Source: Eubacterium maltosivorans
GTDB taxonomy: Bacteria > Bacillota > Clostridia > Eubacteriales > Eubacteriaceae
Assembly (NCBI RefSeq): GCF_002441855.2
Contig: NZ_CP029487.1
Coordinates: 3,162,001-3,226,000 of the forward strand
DNA: 64,000 nucleotides
Direction of reading: 5' to 3'
Below the pieces are notes generated by a model. It saw only the letters and a list, made by a program, of their open reading frames with translations. It did not search any database and was not told the origin of the DNA. The translations under genes and the position numbers were made by a program. This document shows, piece after piece, positions 58,214 through 64,000 of the stretch. Numbering within the stretch: position 1 is the first letter of the stretch; the number at the start of each line of letters is the position of its first letter.

Positions 58214-59695
58214 ATGAAACTAAGTCGAATTTTAGAAAACCCGGAGATTGTGGAAGTAAGGAACAACAATCCCGAGATTGATATTGAACATATTGCCTAT
58301 AACTCACAGAAGGTGATCCCGAACAGCATGTTCGTGGCCATCAAGGGCTTGAAAACCGATGGACATCAATACATTGGCGACGCCATCCGGCGGGGCGCCA
58401 TTCTGGTAATTTATGAACACGATCTGGATGAATACCAGGATGGTATTATGTATGTCAAGGTAAAAAACGCCCGCCACATGCTGGGCACCATGTCCAGCCG
58501 TTTTTATGGCCATCCCTCCGAATCCCTTTCCATCACAGGGGTTACCGGCACAAACGGCAAGACAACCGTCACCTACATGCTTAAAAACATTTTTCAGAAG
58601 GCCGGACGCAAATGCGGCCTCATCGGCACCATCAATAACCAGATCGGCGATGAAATTATCGACAACGCCGGCCGTACCACACCCGATTCGCTGGAGGTAC
58701 AGGAAATCATCTCGGAAATGGTGGAAGCCGGCTGTGAAAACCTGGTGATGGAGGTTTCCTCCCACGCGCTGGATCTGGACCGCGTCAACGGCGTAGCCTT
58801 TGACTATGGCATTTTCACCAACCTGACCCAGGACCACCTGGATTACCATAAAACCTTTGAAAACTATTTTGAGGCCAAGGCAAAGCTGTTTACCTATACC
58901 TCTAAGGCCAATATCATCAACTGTGACGATGAATGGGGCAAAAAGCTCTACAGCCGCTGCGCCGAGAAAAAAGGGGTTGCCGTCTATTCCTACGGCCTGA
59001 GCCCAGAGTGCGATTTTTACGCCAAAGATATGAAATACAGCATTGAGGGCACGCGCTATACGCTGGTGACAAAGGATGGCGAGGAAGAAATTTATCTCTC
59101 CATGCCCGGTGAGGTCATGGTTTACAACAGTATGGCCGCCATTATCAACGCGCTGCTCGAGGGGATAGCCATCGAGGTGATTAAGGAAGCGCTGGCCTCC
59201 ATGAGCGGCGTGGAGGGCCGGATGGAACGCCTGGAGCTGGACACCGATTTTGACATCATCATCGATTACGCCCACTCACCGGATTCGCTGGAACGCCTGC
59301 TCAAATCCGTGCGCACCATGTACGATGGAAAAATTTACCTGGTCTTTGGCTGTAACGGCGACCGCGATAAGGAAAAGCGCCCGGTCATGGGCCGGATCGC
59401 TGGCGAATTTGCCGACCATATCATCGTGACCTCGGACAACCCTGCCAGCGAGGACCCGCAGTCCATCATCGATACGGTGGCCGCGGCGGTGGCGGAAAAG
59501 ACAGACGCTTACGAGACAGTGCTCAGACGCTGGGACGCCATCTACTATGCCGCTACCCTGCCAAAGGCGGGCGATGTGCTTGTACTGGCCGGAAAGGGTC
59601 ACGAAAAACAGGAAACCATGAAGGACGAAAACCTGTATTACAACGAATGGGAAACCGCTGAGGAAGCGGTGAGACGGCTGAAGGAAGGCAGATAA
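58214..59695 (+). CDS. murE: UDP-MurNAc-tripeptide synthetase, MurE (probably Lys/Orn type)
   Basis: 493 residues from the ATG at 58214 (GAGG upstream; a TTG at 58199 is less likely). The ATP loop TGTNGKTT, the carbamoyl-lysine region and the three Mur domains are complete. The amino-acid-specificity motif near 408 reads DNPA rather than DNPR. DNPR marks diaminopimelate-adding enzymes, while DNPA/DDPN marks enzymes that add L-Lys or a similar diamino acid, so meso-DAP is unlikely. It acts in peptidoglycan precursor synthesis. Confidence 0.93.
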   Translation: MKLSRILENPEIVEVRNNNPEIDIEHIAYNSQKVIPNSMFVAIKGLKTDGHQYIGDAIRRGAILVIYEHDLDEYQDGIMYVKVKNARHMLGTMSSRFYGHPSESLSITGVTGTNGKTTVTYMLKNIFQKAGRKCGLIGTINNQIGDEIIDNAGRTTPDSLEVQEIISEMVEAGCENLVMEVSSHALDLDRVNGVAFDYGIFTNLTQDHLDYHKTFENYFEAKAKLFTYTSKANIINCDDEWGKKLYSRCAEKKGVAVYSYGLSPECDFYAKDMKYSIEGTRYTLVTKDGEEEIYLSMPGEVMVYNSMAAIINALLEGIAIEVIKEALASMSGVEGRMERLELDTDFDIIIDYAHSPDSLERLLKSVRTMYDGKIYLVFGCNGDRDKEKRPVMGRIAGEFADHIIVTSDNPASEDPQSIIDTVAAAVAEKTDAYETVLRRWDAIYYAATLPKAGDVLVLAGKGHEKQETMKDENLYYNEWETAEEAVRRLKEGR

Positions 59696-59709
59696 TTTAA
59701 AGACAGCGA

Positions 59710-59738
59710 TACCGGAGCGTCCCGCTCCGGTATTTTTT
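59710..59738 (+). terminator. Terminator of murE
   Basis: ACCGGAGCG/CGCTCCGGT stem (59711-59719, 59723-59731) then ATTTTTT. Confidence 0.9.
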
Positions 59739-59782
59739 AATCCATATGAAAATTTTAAAAAAGACAAGGAAGTGCTTATTAT

Positions 59783-60583
59783 ATGAAAGCTTATGTCACC
59801 GCGTGTATCGAGGATTATATCGCCGCGTGCCAGAAAACCAGTGAGACCAAATGGGGAACGCCGCTGGTGGGCTTTGCCGACGCCCGCCATCCCCGGCTTG
59901 GGGAGCTTCGGAAGGTGGCGAATGAAAACCATGTGATGCCCTGGGAGGTGCTGCCTGACGCCACCGTGGTGGTCTGCTATTTTGTTCCCTTTACCCGGGA
60001 GACGGTCTTATCGAACCGGGAGGGCCGTCTTTCCTCACCGGAGTGGGCCAGAGCCTATGAGGACACCAACGCCCTGTTCGCCAGGCTGAACGCCCACCTC
60101 ATCGAGCGGTTAGAGGCCAGAGGCTACCGTGCAGCGGTATCGCCCGAGGCCACAGCCTTTGACCGTGAAGCGCTCAGAAGCCGGTGGTCCCAGCGGCATA
60201 TGGCATGGCTGGCCGGACTTGGCAGCTTTGGGCTCAACAACATGCTCATTACCGACAGGGGCTGCTGCGGGCGGATCAGCACTGTGGTCACCAACCTGGA
60301 TGTGACGCCGGGCAGGCCTCTGGCGGTTGAGAACTGCCTGTACAAACGCGGGGGCCAGTGCGGCGTGTGTGTGAAGCGCTGCCCCTCAGGCGCCCTGACA
60401 AAAGCAGGCTATGACCGTCAGAAATGCTTTGGGCTCTGCAGCGAAAACGCCGCAGTCTACCGCGATTTTGGCAATTCCTACGCCGCCGACGCAGCGGGTG
60501 AAATACTGGATACGGGCAGCGAGGTCTGCGGTAAGTGTCTGGCTGGCGTGCCCTGCGCTTTCCAAAAACCTATAAAAGAATAA
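59783..60583 (+). CDS. QueG-like double [4Fe-4S] protein
   Basis: 266 residues. The N-terminal two thirds resemble the DUF1730 part of epoxyqueuosine reductase (YFVPFTRE, GSFGLNNMLIT, STVVTNLDVTPG). The C-terminal CGVCVKRCP and surrounding cysteines (CLYKRGGQC, CFGLC, CGKCLAGVPC) would hold two [4Fe-4S] clusters. It is shorter than QueG and has no HEAT-repeat tail, so it is a related reductase of unknown substrate. An AAGGAAG ribosome site precedes the ATG. Confidence 0.82.
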   Translation: MKAYVTACIEDYIAACQKTSETKWGTPLVGFADARHPRLGELRKVANENHVMPWEVLPDATVVVCYFVPFTRETVLSNREGRLSSPEWARAYEDTNALFARLNAHLIERLEARGYRAAVSPEATAFDREALRSRWSQRHMAWLAGLGSFGLNNMLITDRGCCGRISTVVTNLDVTPGRPLAVENCLYKRGGQCGVCVKRCPSGALTKAGYDRQKCFGLCSENAAVYRDFGNSYAADAAGEILDTGSEVCGKCLAGVPCAFQKPIKE

Positions 60584-60591
60584 GGCGATAA

Positions 60592-60625
60592 AAAGGTGGG
60601 GTGCGTTTCGCACCCCACCTTTTTA
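60592..60625. terminator. Bidirectional terminator (25-nt hairpin family)
   Basis: GGTGGGGTGCG/CGCACCCCACC at 60595-60619 with T-rich flanks on both strands; shared by the QueG-like gene and the diguanylate cyclase. Confidence 0.92.
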
Positions 60626-62275
60626 AGTGTTCTCCAAATGACAGTGTTTTTTATAGGTGTACATGTTTTTATCCGCCTCGCGCAGCAGCGCGTCGAGGTC
60701 CTCAGGACAGTTGACCGGTCCGTGGCTGAAGCCCCAGGCAATGTCGAGCTTGAGGCTGTTTTCAGCGTTGTACCGGCTGATACGGCTCTCCAGGTCGTTA
60801 AGACACTGCTCGAGGGCCTGGGGTCCCAGCCCCCCGGTGAGGATGCAGAATTCGTCACCGCCGATGCGGTAGCAGTCGCCAAGGTCGGAAAAGCTCTCCC
60901 GGATACAGCGGCCGCTGGCGATAATCAGGCTGTCCCCCACGCTGTGGCCCAATGTGTCGTTGGTCTGCTTCAGATTGTTGAGATCAAAGGCGATGACCGT
61001 CAATTCCTTTAAGGGTAAGGATTCTTTGAGCACTGCCAGATCCCGTTCGTAGGCTGCCCGGTTGGCCAGGCTGGTCATGGTATCGGTGAAGGCCAGCTTT
61101 TTGTAGACCTCCAGGTGAACCGAATCCCGGAACCGCGCGAGGCTTTCCCGGATGGTGGAGAAGCCCAGTATTGTGATAAAAACCACCAGCCCCAGCTTAA
61201 AAAACAGACTGTTATCCGCGCCCACCGGGTTTTTGTAAAAGCGCGCAAGATCAACAATACCCGTGACACACAGCAGGAAAAAGGCGATGGACAAAGCGCT
61301 GAAGCGCCGGGTATGGCAGTGTACCCACTGGTGGATAAGCGTCCATATAAACAGCAGAATGGCACTGAGCAGCAGTACATGGGTGAGCGGCAGCAGCTTT
61401 GGGAGCAGAAGGATGCTGACCGTCGAGGCACAGACATTAATGATGAAATTGACGAGCATGAGCAGTGTGATGATATCGTAGGGGCGGGCGTACCGCGTGT
61501 CTCCCTCCAGCTTCATAAACTGGACGATGGGCACCGCGATCAGTGTAAAGCTGTAAAAGGACAGAAGCACCGGGAAAGGCGACGCGAGCGGTAAAAACTG
61601 AAGAACACCGCAGTCGGTTAAAATCCAGACAGCCGATAAAATCGAAAAGGCCCCCAGACAGATAAAACGGTAACCTCCGTTTTTAAAGCCCGAAAAAAAC
61701 CAGGAGGTCGCCAGGAGCAGGAGCCCGATGATCAGGATAATAAAGGAAACCGCCAGGCTGCCCGCGTCCGACCAAAGCTGACTAAAAAGAACGCCGGAGC
61801 GGCTGCCGTAGGAAACACCATCCACAAAAACCGCGTCCGAAGCGAGCAGCGACTGAAATTCCAGTGTGACCGATTTGCCAGAGGCCGTCTCTGGCAGTGG
61901 AATGACATGGACCAGGCTGCCAAAGGATATGTCTTTTGGAAAGGCGTAGATCACCTCACCGTCAACGGATACGGTCAGAGACTGAAAAGCTGTGGAAACC
62001 CTGAGAACACAGTCTGGAGGAAGCGTATCCGGCAGGGTGCGCGTCAGAGCGATATGACCGCTCGAGAAAGAGCTGGGAAGGGAGATAGCGTTCTGGGGCG
62101 CGCCGTCCGAGTTCAGGGTCCAGCCCTCATTGAGCCGCGCAGCCTCTCCGGTGTCAAAGGAGATATCCCCATTGGGGAGCAGGCAGGATAAAAGAAGCAG
62201 GATAGCGCCGCCGGAGACCAGCAGGACTAAAAACAGGGCGGGAATAAAACGAAACTGGTTCTCCTTTATCTTCAC
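60623..62275 (-). CDS. GGDEF diguanylate cyclase with seven-helix membrane sensor
   Basis: 550 residues from a GTG at 62275 (AAAGGAGC upstream). One N-terminal helix, an outer beta domain (about 45-180) and seven helices (about 185-390) resemble 7TMR-DISM sensors. The GGDEF motif is intact at 472-476 (RIGGDEF), so it should make cyclic di-GMP from GTP. No RxxD inhibitory site is found at the usual place before it, so product inhibition may be lost. It is far from the HD-GYP gene but completes a synthesis/breakdown pair. Confidence 0.9.
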   Translation of the reverse strand: MKIKENQFRFIPALFLVLLVSGGAILLLLSCLLPNGDISFDTGEAARLNEGWTLNSDGAPQNAISLPSSFSSGHIALTRTLPDTLPPDCVLRVSTAFQSLTVSVDGEVIYAFPKDISFGSLVHVIPLPETASGKSVTLEFQSLLASDAVFVDGVSYGSRSGVLFSQLWSDAGSLAVSFIILIIGLLLLATSWFFSGFKNGGYRFICLGAFSILSAVWILTDCGVLQFLPLASPFPVLLSFYSFTLIAVPIVQFMKLEGDTRYARPYDIITLLMLVNFIINVCASTVSILLLPKLLPLTHVLLLSAILLFIWTLIHQWVHCHTRRFSALSIAFFLLCVTGIVDLARFYKNPVGADNSLFFKLGLVVFITILGFSTIRESLARFRDSVHLEVYKKLAFTDTMTSLANRAAYERDLAVLKESLPLKELTVIAFDLNNLKQTNDTLGHSVGDSLIIASGRCIRESFSDLGDCYRIGGDEFCILTGGLGPQALEQCLNDLESRISRYNAENSLKLDIAWGFSHGPVNCPEDLDALLREADKNMYTYKKHCHLENT

Positions 62276-62363
62276 AACAGTATGCTCCTTTATCCGTATA
62301 GTGATTCTATTGTAGCATACTTTAAGGAAAATAAAACAGAAAATGCGTTCATTAAGCTTAAGA

Positions 62364-62402
62364 AATAAAAAAGGAGGTGGGGTGCGTTCTGCACCCCACC
62401 TT
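62364..62402 (-). terminator. Terminator of the P-type ATPase gene (25-nt hairpin family)
   Basis: GGTGGGGTGC/GCACCCCACC at 62376-62400; on the minus strand it is followed by CCTTTTTT. Confidence 0.9.
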
Positions 62403-62406
62403 CTGG

Positions 62407-64000
62407 TTAAATCAGCTTTCGGGCCTCCGGCAGCGGCAGGGGCAGCTTACGGACACGTTTTTGAAACCGGCGGCACAAAGCGACCAGAGCTGCCATCAAC
62501 AGCGGCGAGAGGATCGTAAAGCCGCCGAGGGTAATAAAACCCTCCAGAGACAGCGGGCTGAGATGGAACAGAGGGCCAAACAGAAAGGCTGCGCCGAAAA
62601 ATCCAAGGCCCATGGCGGCAATGAGACCGGCCCGCGGCAGATTCAGAGGCTGACAGAGCACAAACAGCACCAGAAGCCCGGCAATGCCTGCAAGCAGCGT
62701 ACAGATGGTGGAAAGCTGCTCCAGAGGCAGCCCGAGGGATGTCCCGACAACCAAGACCGCCAGAATATTAAAGGCGTTCAGCAGACCGCCGGGCAGCGCG
62801 CTCAGCAGCACATTTTTCAAAAAGTGGCCGCGCACCTGACTGTAGGAAGGCTCAAAGGTCAGGGCAAAGGATGGAATGCCAATCATCAGTCCGCTGATGA
62901 GGGTGATGTGTATGGGCAGGAAGGGATAGGGGATGGCGGCAAACAGCAGAACCACGGACAGAATAAAGGAAAAAATATTCTTGACCAGAAACAGCGCCGC
63001 AGACCGTTCAATATTGTTGATGACCCGCCGCCCCTCTTTTACAATCTGGGGCATCGCGGAAAAATCCGAATCCAGCAGTACCATCTGAGAGGCATGCTGG
63101 GCCGCTTCGCTGCCAGCGGCCATGGCGATGCTGCAATCCGCCTCTTTGAGGGCCAGCACATCGTTGACCCCGTCCCCGATCATGGCGACTGTGTGGCCGT
63201 TGGCCTTCAGCCCGCGGATCAGCCGGCGTTTCTGCTCAGGCGTTACCCGCCCAAAAACGTTGTGGCTTTCGGCTTCAGCCGAGAGGTCCGTGCCTTCGGG
63301 CAGCACACTGGCATCCAGGTAGGCGCCGGCGCCATTGATCCCAGCCCGCCCGGCAATTTCCGACACGGCCTCAGCATTGTCGCCGGAGATTACCTTGATG
63401 GTAACACCCTGCTCCTTAAAGTAAGCCAGTGTCTCGTGGACATCCTTCCGGAGCTTGTCCGAGAGAATGATAAATCCCAGAGGCGTTAAGGTCTCTGTCT
63501 CCGGCGCATCGTCGGCCGAAACGGTTCCGCGGGCAAACAGCAGCACCCGCTGTCCTGAGGTCAGATAAGGCTTCAGCAGAGAGTCGAACCGTGGGGCGGC
63601 TGCTCCCAGAAGCCTTTCCGGCGCGCCCAGAAAGCAGGCGTCGCCATCCTCATAGACGATCGCGTTCCATTTGCGTTCAGAGGAAAAGGGGATTTCCCGC
63701 CGGACAGGGGGCGCTTTATCCGCTGGGCCAAAATATCGGGCAAGGGCTGTGGCCGTAGCGTTTTCCGACGTGCTGGCGCTCAGAAAAACGGCCAGCTCCT
63801 GACCAAAGGCAGCCCTGGAGCAATTTGCCAGCGGAAGGACTTTGGCCACCTCCATCACGCCCTCGGTCAGGGTGCCGGTTTTATCCAGACACAGCGTGTC
63901 GACCCGGGCCAGGTTCTCGATGCAGGACAGCTCGTGGACCAGTGTTCTGCGGCGGGCCAGGTTCATCACGCTCACTGCCAGGGCAATGTTGACCAGCAGG
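62407..64000 (-). CDS. Cation-translocating P-type ATPase (C-terminal part)
   Basis: The frame is open to the right edge of the window, so 531 C-terminal residues are seen and the N-terminus lies beyond. The phosphorylation motif DKTGTLT lies about 34 residues from the edge, GDGVND marks the hinge, and PPVRREIP-like and KWNAI segments the nucleotide domain. The last six helices include FLPIHITLISG. The membrane part resembles CtpE/MgtA-like Ca2+ or Mg2+ pumps rather than heavy-metal ATPases. Ion specificity not certain. Confidence 0.85.
   Translation of the reverse strand, partial: LLVNIALAVSVMNLARRRTLVHELSCIENLARVDTLCLDKTGTLTEGVMEVAKVLPLANCSRAAFGQELAVFLSASTSENATATALARYFGPADKAPPVRREIPFSSERKWNAIVYEDGDACFLGAPERLLGAAAPRFDSLLKPYLTSGQRVLLFARGTVSADDAPETETLTPLGFIILSDKLRKDVHETLAYFKEQGVTIKVISGDNAEAVSEIAGRAGINGAGAYLDASVLPEGTDLSAEAESHNVFGRVTPEQKRRLIRGLKANGHTVAMIGDGVNDVLALKEADCSIAMAAGSEAAQHASQMVLLDSDFSAMPQIVKEGRRVINNIERSAALFLVKNIFSFILSVVLLFAAIPYPFLPIHITLISGLMIGIPSFALTFEPSYSQVRGHFLKNVLLSALPGGLLNAFNILAVLVVGTSLGLPLEQLSTICTLLAGIAGLLVLFVLCQPLNLPRAGLIAAMGLGFFGAAFLFGPLFHLSPLSLEGFITLGGFTILSPLLMAALVALCRRFQKRVRKLPLPLPEARKLI

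Noticed and set aside
58304-59275. Minus-strand frame of 323 codons opposite murE
   Set aside because: Shadow of murE with no recognisable protein features.
62377-63489. Plus-strand frame of 370 codons opposite the P-type ATPase
   Set aside because: Gln/Arg/His-rich antisense frame; its start lies in a terminator.
1-64000. CRISPR arrays, rRNA genes, insertion sequences with transposase
   Set aside because: No regularly spaced direct repeats, rRNA sequence or transposase frame was found on either strand.

Overview
The window looks like chromosome from an anaerobic Gram-positive bacterium of the Clostridia, most like an acetogenic Eubacterium (E. limosum/E. callanderi group). This is inferred from gene content, strong AGGAGG-type ribosome sites, TTGACA/TATAAT promoters, a glmS ribozyme, sortase-type surface proteins, a non-DAP MurE and the Lar nickel-cofactor genes. 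No 16S rRNA gene is present to prove it.

Layout. 1-2.2 kb: end of an ABC solute-binding protein, a cold-shock gene, then a 0.75-kb non-coding stretch with three tandem candidate small RNAs, each behind a sigma-B-like promoter, and a structured RNA on the other strand. 2.3-6.9 kb: a minus-strand sugar catabolism unit (FGGY kinase, class II aldolase, 2-hydroxyacid dehydrogenase) behind a SorC regulator and a 43-bp operator/promoter palindrome. 7-13.5 kb: a HAD phosphatase, an AT-rich gap, and a compact type IV pilus-like operon. 13.6-20.9 kb: ArsR regulator, tRNA-Gln, larE-larB-larC, phasin-like plus UbiB-like kinase, TspO, acetyltransferase. 21.0-37.5 kb: the most interesting region. A serine recombinase lies beside a 95-bp segment bounded by 28-bp inverted repeats and carrying a promoter. 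Next come a MalT/LuxR-type regulator, an HD-GYP protein, and a surface-protein cluster with a 1711-residue adhesin, four paralogous secreted proteins, a dockerin protein and a wall-anchored cohesin protein. 37.6-40.5 kb: phage-like genes (antirepressor, DnaD-like, sigma factor). 40.5-49.2 kb: UvrA-like ABC protein divergent from an AraC regulator, DUF1659/DUF2922 pair, M15 peptidase, GntR-ABC operon, MATE exporter, DUF2284 protein. 49.3-64 kb: glmS ribozyme and glmS, HAD hydrolase, a second large anchored adhesin, phosphatase, murE, QueG-like protein, diguanylate cyclase and the end of a P-type ATPase.

How it fits together. In the sequenced orientation the promoter in the invertible segment points away from the MalT-like regulator; inversion would aim it at the regulator. 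The most economical model is a phase-variable switch over a cell-surface programme that includes a cohesin-dockerin pair. A second theme is a family of 25-nt hairpins of nearly constant design, mostly used as terminators, found nine times in the window and once inside a coding sequence.
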